Below are positions 57,003 through 64,000 of a DNA stretch of 64,000 nt, one piece after another. The translations under genes and the position numbers were made by a program. Position 1 is the stretch's first letter. Each line of letters starts with the position of its first letter. Source of the stretch: Verrucomicrobiales bacterium (lineage in GTDB: Bacteria; Verrucomicrobiota; Verrucomicrobiia; Verrucomicrobiales; DEV007); NCBI GenBank assembly GCA_029940475.1, contig JAPYUT010000003.1:1-64000 (forward strand), in the 5' to 3' direction. The notes below the pieces were generated by a model that worked only from the letters and a program-made list of their open reading frames with translations, was not told the DNA's origin and did not search any database.

Positions 57003-57986
57003 TTAAGCAAGGGTTCCGCCGCAGGAGCTTCCGGCACCTGCGGTGCAGCCGAAACAGTGTGTCCCGGTCTGGATGGGAAGTTCTCTGAAGGTGTTGGGAT
57101 CAATTTCCCATGCCTTAAGGTGTTGGCCGTCCTTGAGCGTGGGCAACTCGAGCATCTGGTTAAAATCACAGTCAAACACCTCACCCTGCCAGCTGACATT
57201 GATGGTGTCGCGGCACATCAGGCTGTCGATGGTCGCGGGGTTGAATGCATTCCTGAGCAGGACCATGTAATCAGCCAGGCGGTTCTCGCGCTTGAGGTAG
57301 CTGGCAAAGCGCGCGATGGGCATGTTGGTGATGCAGTAGAGGCTGTTGAAGATGATCTTGAAATGCTCCTGCATGGCATCCCTGTAGTCCTCCTCCAGCC
57401 TGTCCTGAGCCGGGGGCAGGAAGGCGCCGTTCGGGTTGTAGACGAAATGGAGCTTAAGGTGCGGGTTGCGTCCGTAGCCCAGTGCGTTGAGTTTCTGGAA
57501 GGCGCGGATGCTGGCATCAAATACTCCCTCACCGCGCTGCGCTTCGACATTGTCGGGTTGGTAGCAGGGCATGGAGGCGATGATCTCCACTTTATTGTCC
57601 GCGAGGAATTCAGGCACCCATCCGTAACCGGGTTCCTCAATAATTGTCGCGTTCAGACGGTCGATCACCCTGCGGGGAGAATCAAATTGCCGCACGGTTT
57701 TGACCAGCCGGCGAAAATCGGGAACCATTTCCGGACTACCTCCGGTCAGGTCCAGCACCGGGATATCGGTGGACTCGAACCATTCAAGGATCCGGTCGAC
57801 GGTTTTGCCGGTGATGATTTCCCTGCGCCCCGGGCCCGCGTTCACATGGCAGTGGCTGCAGGTCAGGTTGCAGAGCTTGCCGACATTGAGCTGCAGGATT
57901 TCAGGACTGGTGCGATGCAGCACCAGGCTGCGCGCCTTGAGCGTTTTTCCAAATGAAAAATCTTCACTCAGGACATCGGGTGGCAT
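57003..57986 (-). CDS. arsS: ArsS-type radical SAM/Cys-rich protein
   Basis: A 327-residue protein with radical SAM cluster motif CNLTCSHCHVNAGP (Cys-x3-Cys-x2-Cys), LDLTGGSPEM, a conserved SMPCYQPDNVEAQRG, and the DUF3641-like C-terminus with CRDTINVSWQGEVFDCDFNQ and CFGCTAGAGSSCGG. This is the family annotated as arsenosugar-biosynthesis radical SAM protein ArsS, linked to forming arsenosugars with ArsM. Some homologues are selenoproteins; here the C-terminal position is Cys and the frame ends at TAA. No arsM-like gene is next to it. The sulfatase follows about 114 bases downstream on the same strand. Confidence 0.85.
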   Translation of the reverse strand: MPPDVLSEDFSFGKTLKARSLVLHRTSPEILQLNVGKLCNLTCSHCHVNAGPGRREIITGKTVDRILEWFESTDIPVLDLTGGSPEMVPDFRRLVKTVRQFDSPRRVIDRLNATIIEEPGYGWVPEFLADNKVEIIASMPCYQPDNVEAQRGEGVFDASIRAFQKLNALGYGRNPHLKLHFVYNPNGAFLPPAQDRLEEDYRDAMQEHFKIIFNSLYCITNMPIARFASYLKRENRLADYMVLLRNAFNPATIDSLMCRDTINVSWQGEVFDCDFNQMLELPTLKDGQHLKAWEIDPNTFRELPIQTGTHCFGCTAGAGSSCGGTLA

Positions 57987-58110
57987 ATCTGCGGTTTTTT
58001 TGGGAGGGATTATAAAAAGACGGGATTTTTATAATCGAATTATGTCGAGTTTGTGTCAGTTTTCCCTACAAAGTATGAAGCAACCCTGTCGATAAAAACC
58101 ATTAACTTTC

Positions 58111-58728
58111 ATGTATATACCAATTATCGCCGATTTAACCATGTGGATCGTGGGAGCTGTTGTCGTCATTATCATCCTTGGGGTGATCGGGATTTACAAC
58201 GCCCTGGTAACCTTGAGAAACAAGTTCAAGAATGCCTTTTCCCAGATTGATGTGCAGCTCAAGCGCCGCTACGACCTCATCCCGAACCTGGTCGAGACCG
58301 TCAAGGGATACATGAAGCACGAGCGCGGGACGCTTGAGGCCGTGATCCAGGCCCGCGGTGCCGCCACCTCGGCCCGTGAGAGTGCCGCGGCCAATCCCGG
58401 TGATCCTAAGAGCATGGGGGCACTGATGGCTGCGGAGGAGGGTCTTGGCGGCGCGCTCGGCAAGCTGTTTGCCCTTTCCGAGGGCTATCCTGATTTGAAG
58501 GCCAACCAGAATGTGAGTTCCCTGATGGAGGAACTGAAGACAACGGAGAACAAGATTGCCTTTGCCCGCCAGCACTTCAACGACAGCGTCATGTCCTACA
58601 ACAATAAGCGGGAGATGTTTCCCTCAAGCATCATTGCCGGCATGTTCAATTTCGCGGTGGCATCGATGTTTGAGATCGGGGTCGCAGATCGTGAAGAGGT
58701 CACAAACCCCGTTAAGGTCGAGTTTTAG
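58111..58728 (+). CDS. LemA family membrane protein
   Basis: A 205-residue protein from the ATG at 58111; an internal ATG at 58141 is equally plausible since neither has a clear ribosome binding site. The N-terminal membrane span (IVGAVVVIIILGVIGIYNAL) is followed by the LemA core: FSQIDVQLKRRYDLIPNLVETVKGYMKHE, seen in pieces as IDVQLKRRYDLIPNLV and GYMKHE, and SLMEELKTTENKIAFARQHFND near the end. LemA proteins are one-span proteins usually paired with an M48 peptidase or TPM-domain protein, as here. Role unknown. Confidence 0.93.
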   Translation: MYIPIIADLTMWIVGAVVVIIILGVIGIYNALVTLRNKFKNAFSQIDVQLKRRYDLIPNLVETVKGYMKHERGTLEAVIQARGAATSARESAAANPGDPKSMGALMAAEEGLGGALGKLFALSEGYPDLKANQNVSSLMEELKTTENKIAFARQHFNDSVMSYNNKREMFPSSIIAGMFNFAVASMFEIGVADREEVTNPVKVEF

Positions 58729-58823
58729 ATGATTGTGGGAAGCACTGATTTGTCGTGACCTTTTTATCGCACTGGTGTTGTAGAGTCACGCAGGATAGCT
58801 AACAGGACAATCCCTCAAGCAAA

Positions 58824-60815
58824 ATGGACTTTTTCGATCGTCAGGAGGCTGCACGGAAAAGCTCAAAGCGCCTGGTGGTGTATTTCGTGATCGGCGTGCT
58901 GGGTGTCGCCGGATTGATCGGCATTGTCGGGTCGATGGTGGTTGGGTCGATGGCGGAGCGGGAGTATACGATAGGTTCTGCACCCGAATATCCGTGGTGG
59001 AACCCGGGAGCTTTTATCACGATGGCGGGTATCACCCTGGTGTTGATCCTTCTTGGCAGCCTGTTCAAGACCATATCACTTGGCGCTGGAGGATCCGCTG
59101 TTGCCCGCTCCCTCGGTGGGCACAGGATCAACCCCGACAGTGCGGATGTTCATGAGCGCGTTTTGCTCAACGTGGTTGAGGAAATGTCGATTGCCTGCGG
59201 GGTTGCCGTCCCGGAGGTCTACATGCTCGAGGATGAGCACGGCATCAATGCCTTTGCCGCCGGCCGCACCACCAGTGACGCGGTGATCGGTGTCACGCGG
59301 GGTTGTGTCACGCGCCTGACCCGGGACGAGTTGCAGGGGGTCGTTGCCCATGAGTTCAGTCACATCCTCAATGGTGATATGCGCCTCAACCTGCGGTTGG
59401 TCGGGTTGTTGTTCGGAATCCTCATGATTGCCCTGTGCGGAAGGTTAATGCTGCATGCGATGTTTTATTCTCGTTCCTCCAGAAGCAGCAGTAATGACAA
59501 AGGAGGTGGGAAATTGGCCCTGTTAGGGATTGGCTTGGCGTTGTTGATTATCGGTTATTTAGGGGTTTTGATGGCCAACCTGATCAAGGCTGCCGTTTCC
59601 CGTCAGCGGGAGTTTCTGGCCGATGCCTCCGCCGTGCAGTTTACCCGCAACCCGCAGGGCATTGGTGGCGCCTTGAAGAAGATCGGGGGCTTTGTGGGGG
59701 GATCGAAAATCATTGCTCCCCAAGCCGAGCAGACAAGTCACATGTTCTTTGCCCATGGCCTGAAGGCGGCAATGTCCAGTGCCCTTGCGACTCATCCTCC
59801 GATTGCAGAGCGGATCCGTGCCATTGACCCGCACTGGCAGGGCAGCTACCCCGAGGTGGATGTGGTGGTTCCCGTGTCTGATTCCGGTGATACCCGGGCA
59901 GGCGAATCGGCTGCCATCGGGATGGCTTCCCTTGCAGGGGCAAGTGTATCCGGAGGGACACAGCCTGCGCTCAGTGGCTTGGCTGAAGAAACTCCTGCTG
60001 CCGGGATCCTCGACCATGTGGGTGAGATCAACAGCGGACAGGTTGCACACGCCCGGCAGCTTTACGCCTCGGTGCCCAAGTCCTTGCTGGCTGCCGCGCA
60101 CAGTGAGGGCGGAGCCAAGGCCCTTGTGCTGGCGATGCTGTTGCCGCAGGAGGCGGCCCTGCGTGCCGTGGAACTCAAGAAGCTGCTTGAGGCCGGGATT
60201 GATTTTGACACTCATCTGCCGAACCCTGATTTCTTTGATGAACTTACGGGACTGCACTCCTCACTCAAGATCACCCTGATTGACCTGACCCTCCCGGGTT
60301 TAAGGCGGATGGACCCCGGCGAGTATGATCATTTTTTGGCCTTGATGAACAACCTGATTGAGAGTGACCGGCAGGTGGACCTGTTCGAGTTCATGCTGCA
60401 GCGCATCGTGCGCAGGCACCTGGATATCCACTTTAACCGCCACAGGGCCTCTGAAGATCGCTATAAGTCGGCCTCAGTGCTGGTGGATGAGATTGCGGTT
60501 CTCATTTCAAGCCTTGCCGGCTTGAGTAGTGAGGATTCGCAGGCAGTGGAGGGTGCCTTTGCGGCGGGGGCAGCGGAAATTGAGCCGTATATTGGTGACA
60601 AGCTGCCCTTCAAACAGGCCTCAGTTTGTGGCCTGCAACAGATCGACGGGGCTTTGGGCCGGGTCGAGCATGCCATTGCGCCGGTAAAGAAGGTGATCCT
60701 GCACGCTTGCGGCAAGGCGGTGGTTGCCGATGGCATGATTGCCTCGCAGGAGGCTGAGTTGCTGCGGGCGATTGCCGATGCGCTGGATTGCCCGATCCCG
60801 CCGTTCGGGGCTTAG
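58824..60815 (+). CDS. M48 (HtpX-like) membrane metallopeptidase with C-terminal extension
   Basis: A 663-residue membrane protein. Two spans lie near residues 20-45 and 55-80, then zinc motif VAHEFSHILNGD (about 176), two further spans near 190-210 and 228-260, and the third ligand in QREFLADASAVQFTR. Residues 350-663 extend beyond E. coli HtpX (293 residues); the last 60 (KAVVADGMIASQEAELLRAIADAL, in pieces) resemble a TerB-like helical domain. Follows lemA by 95 bases; the pair acts in membrane-protein quality control by analogy with HtpX. The role of the extension is not known. Confidence 0.9.
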   Translation: MDFFDRQEAARKSSKRLVVYFVIGVLGVAGLIGIVGSMVVGSMAEREYTIGSAPEYPWWNPGAFITMAGITLVLILLGSLFKTISLGAGGSAVARSLGGHRINPDSADVHERVLLNVVEEMSIACGVAVPEVYMLEDEHGINAFAAGRTTSDAVIGVTRGCVTRLTRDELQGVVAHEFSHILNGDMRLNLRLVGLLFGILMIALCGRLMLHAMFYSRSSRSSSNDKGGGKLALLGIGLALLIIGYLGVLMANLIKAAVSRQREFLADASAVQFTRNPQGIGGALKKIGGFVGGSKIIAPQAEQTSHMFFAHGLKAAMSSALATHPPIAERIRAIDPHWQGSYPEVDVVVPVSDSGDTRAGESAAIGMASLAGASVSGGTQPALSGLAEETPAAGILDHVGEINSGQVAHARQLYASVPKSLLAAAHSEGGAKALVLAMLLPQEAALRAVELKKLLEAGIDFDTHLPNPDFFDELTGLHSSLKITLIDLTLPGLRRMDPGEYDHFLALMNNLIESDRQVDLFEFMLQRIVRRHLDIHFNRHRASEDRYKSASVLVDEIAVLISSLAGLSSEDSQAVEGAFAAGAAEIEPYIGDKLPFKQASVCGLQQIDGALGRVEHAIAPVKKVILHACGKAVVADGMIASQEAELLRAIADALDCPIPPFGA

Positions 60816-60862
60816 GTGATGTGCTTGCTGGACAGTCATGCTCAGCGGGGCTTAGTAGCCCT

Positions 60863-61750
60863 GTGAAGGATGAGTCGGCCTTGAGGAAATCGCAGGTACC
60901 CTGCTGGCTTTGGCTCAATGTGCTCGGCCTTGATGCGCCGCTTGTAGCCATTGCGTGGCAGTTTTTTTTCGCTGAGGCGTTTCGGCTGAAGATTCCGACC
61001 AGCAATTACCTGGTGCTTGGCCTGGTGGTGTGGGTGATTTATTCAGCAGATCGCCTGCTGGATGCCCGCCGTCTTGGGGATCCACAGGCTGCCTCAGCGA
61101 GGCACCGTTTTTACAGTGATTGGTTTTGGCTCCTGATGCCCTTAACCGGGCTGGCTGCCCTGTTGGCGGTTTTTGCTGTTGTCACGATATTACCGGCAAC
61201 CCTTTTGCATTCAGGGGTGGTGGTGTTCCTTTTTGTCATCGTCTATTTTGTACACCGCATATGGGTGGAGGGTCCAATGCTGGTGGTGGTGCCTAAGGAG
61301 ATATTTTCCGGCATGGTGTTCGCGATCGGGACAACACTGACAGGCTATGCCTGGTCCAATGATATCCCTGATGCTCTCTATTCGCCGGAAGTTTTATGGT
61401 TTGGCGGGCTCTGTTCTCTTAATTGCATGGCGATATCGGTGTGGGAACGCAATTCCGATGCGGATAATGATGGCAATGCACTGCCCCAGATCTGGCCTCC
61501 GGTCGTGCGTTTCTTCCCGGTTTGCGCCTGGGGGTTCACGGTTGCCGGTGCAGTGTTTGCCCTTGCTCATACGGGTACCGTGATGTTCCCGGTCTTACTT
61601 GCAGTCACCAGTGGCGGTGTGTTACTGGCACTTCTGGCATCTATTTCCGGCAGGATATCACCGGCCGCATTGCGTGTAGGAGCAGATGTCGCTGTCATTT
61701 TTCCGGTTCTTGTTTACCTGCCACTGCTGCCGTGGGATTCAACCAGCTAG
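60863..61750 (+). CDS. UbiA-like polytopic membrane protein
   Basis: A membrane protein of about 295 residues with eight or so hydrophobic spans. VVWVIYSADRLLDARRLGDP carries a YxxDRxxD pattern like the first Asp-rich motif of UbiA prenyltransferases (NDxxD). A second Asp-rich cluster, ERNSDADNDG, is in a later loop. The start is uncertain: GTG 60863 gives MKDESALRKS just before the first span; GTG 60821 and a frame from 60788 overlapping the M48 gene are alternatives. The methyltransferase that follows overlaps by 19 bases, so the two may form a lipid or quinone modification pair; inference. Confidence 0.62.
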   Translation: MKDESALRKSQVPCWLWLNVLGLDAPLVAIAWQFFFAEAFRLKIPTSNYLVLGLVVWVIYSADRLLDARRLGDPQAASARHRFYSDWFWLLMPLTGLAALLAVFAVVTILPATLLHSGVVVFLFVIVYFVHRIWVEGPMLVVVPKEIFSGMVFAIGTTLTGYAWSNDIPDALYSPEVLWFGGLCSLNCMAISVWERNSDADNDGNALPQIWPPVVRFFPVCAWGFTVAGAVFALAHTGTVMFPVLLAVTSGGVLLALLASISGRISPAALRVGADVAVIFPVLVYLPLLPWDSTS

Positions 61751-62400
61751 CGCGCCCCTATCGCTGGCTGGAGCGGGCGGTATTTGGAGGCAGGTTGCAG
61801 CGCGCCCGCTGTGCTCATATGCAGACTTTCCTTGCGGCAGAGTCTATACTTCTCCTCGGCGAGGGTGACGGCAGGTTCCTTGAGGCGTTGCTTGCGGCAG
61901 GATGCCGTGCGCAGATAGTCTGTGTTGATGCCAGCCCTAAAATGCTGGATCTTGCCGCGCAGCGGGCAGCGGGCAGGGGAGAGGAGAAAGCGGAAAGAGC
62001 AATTAGAGTAAGGTTTCTAAACGGTGATGTCAGCGATCTCCGGCTGCCCGGGGGATTCCGTCCGGATGTCGTTGGTGCCCATTTCTTCCTGGATTGTTTT
62101 CGTGAGCAGGAACTGCTTGATACAGCGGCGAATATTGCCCGCTGGAGCGCACCCGGAGCGACAGTGGTTATTACTGATTTCACGGTCCCTGATGGGGGGT
62201 GGGTGTGGCGTTTCCGGGGGCATCTGCTGATTTTCTGGATGCTGTTTTTTTTCCGTATTTTTGCAGGTATTTCAGCGCGCAGGTTGCCCGATATCCATAA
62301 CTTGTTGATTAACCGGGGTTGGAATTGCAGGGAGAAAGCCATATTTGATCATGGCTTGATATGTTCCTGGATCCTGGAACCACCCCACAAAAGGTCTTGA
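61732..62400 (+). CDS. Class I SAM-dependent methyltransferase
   Basis: A 222-residue protein. The GTG at 61732 is in frame and starts VGFNQLARPYRWLERAVFGG, the usual N-terminal helix of this family, so the frame upstream to 61522 is not part of the gene. Motif I is SILLLGEGDGRFLEALL, motif II VCVDASPKMLDLAAQRA and FDVV-like DVVGAHFFLDCF; a helix-rich insert with WRFRGHLLIFWMLFFF is hydrophobic and could sit on the membrane. It overlaps the UbiA-like gene by 19 bases and should be co-translated. Substrate unknown. Confidence 0.8.
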   Translation: MGFNQLARPYRWLERAVFGGRLQRARCAHMQTFLAAESILLLGEGDGRFLEALLAAGCRAQIVCVDASPKMLDLAAQRAAGRGEEKAERAIRVRFLNGDVSDLRLPGGFRPDVVGAHFFLDCFREQELLDTAANIARWSAPGATVVITDFTVPDGGWVWRFRGHLLIFWMLFFFRIFAGISARRLPDIHNLLINRGWNCREKAIFDHGLICSWILEPPHKRS

Positions 62401-62495
62401 TCACTTTAATCCTGTTGCTACACTTAGGTGATCGGATCCCCCTGATGCAATGATGGCAAGCTGTCTTTCGGAGGCGGGGTCTGCTCACCGCAGTA

Positions 62496-62501
62496 TATAA
62501 T
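62496..62501 (+). promoter_or_regulatory. Candidate -10 element of the pseudopilin gene
   Basis: A perfect TATAAT lies 40 bases before the ATG at 62541 in an AT-rich stretch. No good -35 is seen 16-18 bases upstream, so it could be an extended or alternative sigma promoter, or chance. Confidence 0.3.
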
Positions 62502-62540
62502 AAATAAATAATACAACCCCCAACCCCAAAATCACAACAA

Positions 62541-63197
62541 ATGAAAACTAAACAAAAGCATCAGGGTTTCACCCTGATTGAACTCCTGGTGGTCATCACC
62601 ATTATTGCCATCTTGGCGAGTGTCTCAGTACCTGTGTATTCTTCCGTTCAGCGTAGCGCAAGATTAACCAAGTCCCTGGCCCAGGCCAAGGGCATACAAA
62701 TAGGAATGTATGCTGAATGGGGTAAGCTAGGCTATCTTCCCGATCCTGAGGATGGCGGTGCGGATGCCAATGCTTATCTTAGGCCGTTAATCAGGAAATT
62801 GAAGACGGAAGAACCGTTCTTTGTGACCGGTTGTGCCTGGCACGGCAAGGCCTCCACCCGTGATGGCGGCGATGATCTGTGGGAGACAAGTACTCCACAG
62901 GGAACTGCACTGGAGGCAGGTGAAAACCATTACGCGGTCAACAGGTTGTCGGATTTCGGTCCGCGCTTCCCAATCATCGCATCCGGCTTTACCAGCAATG
63001 TCGGTGTCTATACTAATAAAAAGACAGACGTCGGCGGTGTCTGGGAAGGACTGGATGCCATTATCATCTTTGGTGATGGCAAGGGTGAGCAGGTATCGCT
63101 TGATGACCAGTATCGCTGGATAAGAAACAAGGGAGGCACCAAGATTGACGTTTTTCAGCAGGAGGAAGTTGAAATGGTCAATCCCACCCAGGGCTAA
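62541..63197 (+). CDS. Type II secretion/prepilin-like protein
   Basis: A 218-residue protein with the prepilin peptidase signal: short basic leader MKTKQKHQG, cleavage at G/FTLIELLVVITIIAIL, and Glu at mature position 5. Verrucomicrobiota encode many such pseudopilins in type II secretion or surface systems. The globular part (GDDLWETSTPQG and IFGDGKGEQ) has no known catalytic motif. It is monocistronic, followed by a strong terminator. The leader sequence is AT/C-rich (62501-62540). Confidence 0.9.
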   Translation: MKTKQKHQGFTLIELLVVITIIAILASVSVPVYSSVQRSARLTKSLAQAKGIQIGMYAEWGKLGYLPDPEDGGADANAYLRPLIRKLKTEEPFFVTGCAWHGKASTRDGGDDLWETSTPQGTALEAGENHYAVNRLSDFGPRFPIIASGFTSNVGVYTNKKTDVGGVWEGLDAIIIFGDGKGEQVSLDDQYRWIRNKGGTKIDVFQQEEVEMVNPTQG

Positions 63198-63224
63198 GTA
63201 TTTTTCTGCCCATATCCATTCACG

Positions 63225-63259
63225 AACCGGATTCGCCACATGGCGGATCCGGTTTTTTT
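63225..63259 (+). terminator. Rho-independent terminator after pseudopilin gene
   Basis: The stem AACCGGATTCGCC (63225-63237) pairs with GGCGGATCCGGTT (63242-63254), with one G-T wobble and a four-base loop, followed by T-run to 63259. It lies 28 bases after the pseudopilin stop. Confidence 0.9.
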
Positions 63260-63428
63260 ATGCAGAGGTTCTGCGTTGGCAAAAATAGGCGGGGTGCGCA
63301 GGGAATACAGTTCTCTGGTTTATGCTAGAACGGTTGGCTGCAGGGAAGTTATTCGTTTCCAGCAACCTTCCAGCTTCGGTGACCGGAGGATTTGCAGATT
63401 ACCTTTGGTAATTTGCTAATCCATTAGG

Positions 63429-64000
63429 CTACTTGCTTATCTTGAGTGCGGGCTTGATGTCGGAAACTGTCCGGAAACCGATCCAGTCACGCCCTTGGAA
63501 TCCTGCGTCGTGTGATTCTCCCGGATCGTTTACTCTCTGGCGAACGGTTAGATCCGGCATGCCGCTTCTTTCGTTGCGGAAACTTCCACCCCGGACAACG
63601 GGGATTTCAGCTCCGAAAATCTCGGGATGATCGATAAAGCTGGATGTCCATTCACTGACATTACCGGCGAGACAAAACACACCTTCAGGACTTTTGTCAC
63701 CAGGCACACTGTCTACCGGTCGCCAGGTTGAATAGTTTTCCTGCGAGGATTTGAACATCTCCAGATCCGGAGCGTTTCCCCAGGGATAAAGGTTACCCTT
63801 CTTTCCGCGTCCGGATTTTTCCCATTCCTGTTCGGTGGGAAGGCGTCGTCCCGTCCATTCTGCATATGCGTAGGCGTCCCACCAGTCTACAAAAACCACC
63901 GGGCAGTTGAGGTCAACAAGATGCCCCTCGTAAGGGATGCCTTTACTGGCGGCATCATAGTATGCATTCCAGTTATCCGGCTTATGGTTTGCTTTGTCCG
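63429..64000 (-). CDS. SUMF1/FGE-fold protein, 5'-truncated by window end
   Basis: The frame is open from the stop at 63429 to base 64000 (about 190 residues seen, with DKANHKPDNWNAYYDAASK at the boundary), so the start is beyond the window. Motifs of the formylglycine-generating enzyme-like C-type lectin fold are visible: PVVFVDWWDAYAYAEWTGRR (in pieces), LPTEQEWEKSGRG, YPWGN, GNVSEWTSS, VVRGGSFRN and WIGFRTV. The catalytic Cys pair that true sulfatase-activating FGE has just after the RGGS motif is missing. It is therefore more likely a ligand-binding SUMF1 relative than the activator of the sulfatases in this window. Confidence 0.82.
   Translation of the reverse strand, partial: DKANHKPDNWNAYYDAASKGIPYEGHLVDLNCPVVFVDWWDAYAYAEWTGRRLPTEQEWEKSGRGKKGNLYPWGNAPDLEMFKSSQENYSTWRPVDSVPGDKSPEGVFCLAGNVSEWTSSFIDHPEIFGAEIPVVRGGSFRNERSGMPDLTVRQRVNDPGESHDAGFQGRDWIGFRTVSDIKPALKISK

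Noticed and set aside
57003-57050. Selenocysteine readthrough at the end of the ArsS-like gene
   Set aside because: The frame ends in TAA and the equivalent position is Cys, so no Sec insertion is needed.
56892-57956. 354-codon plus-strand frame opposite the ArsS-like gene
   Set aside because: The minus strand has the radical SAM Cys motif; this frame shows no motif.
59559-60257. 232-codon minus-strand frame inside the M48 peptidase gene
   Set aside because: Shadow of the M48 gene; no motif.
1-64000. CRISPR arrays, tRNA or rRNA genes, prophage and transposases
   Set aside because: No regularly spaced repeats, no cloverleaf or rRNA-like stretches, and no integrase or transposase motifs seen on reading both strands.

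Overview
The window looks like chromosomal DNA of a Verrucomicrobiota (PVC group) bacterium, probably aerobic and marine. This is inferred from gene content: four secreted sulfatases, a DUF1501 protein, PQQ-propeller/LamG and CotH/lamin-tail giant secreted proteins, a VPEP-type PEP-CTERM protein, a type II pseudopilin, and housekeeping genes (acnA, monomeric icd, metX, asd, ispA, psd). I saw no rRNA, tRNA, CRISPR array, prophage or insertion sequence. Coding density is high and no gene-free gap exceeds about 300 bases.

Region 1-12.5 kb: the 3' part of a cyanophycinase-like S51 peptidase that appears to be a tandem duplicate; a DUF167 protein; a 1263-residue carbamoyltransferase-methyltransferase fusion; two secreted proteins (an alpha-repeat protein and a PQQ/EF-hand protein); a CvfB-like RNA-binding protein with a small partner; and aconitase. 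Region 12.7-25 kb: mostly single housekeeping genes. These are a secreted transglutaminase-like protein, fetAB, a C39-like protease, a metallophosphoesterase-like protein with an altered first motif, psd, ispA, asd, an L,D-transpeptidase, a 51-residue lipoprotein with a clear terminator, mpg, a NIF3 protein, ychF and a second metallophosphoesterase. Region 25-29 kb: metX, divergent from a methyltransferase that is almost contiguous with a ferritin-like/ATP-grasp fusion.

Region 29-38.7 kb is a minus-strand run of three sulfatases followed by a 1733-residue CotH/lamin-tail protein, read as an operon for sulfated polysaccharide use and surface attachment. Region 38.8-41.1 kb is a two-gene hydroxyproline/proline racemase plus FAD dehydrogenase unit. 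A frameshifted PEP-CTERM gene, an MscS channel and icd follow. Region 45.8-57.9 kb has an esterase-SMP30 fusion, a DUF1501 protein, an M14 peptidase-amidotransferase fusion, a giant secreted methyltransferase-like/PQQ/LamG protein, a DUF1287 protein, a fourth sulfatase with an unusual CQPCR motif, and an ArsS-type radical SAM protein. Region 58-64 kb has the LemA/M48 pair, a UbiA-like membrane protein overlapping a methyltransferase, a pseudopilin with its terminator, and the C-terminal part of a SUMF1-fold protein that runs off the end of the window.

The strongest candidates for undescribed biology are multidomain fusions: the carbamoyltransferase-methyltransferase, the ferritin-like/ATP-grasp protein with its coupled methyltransferase, and the secreted methyltransferase-like PQQ protein. 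All functions here are read from motifs by eye; no database search was run.
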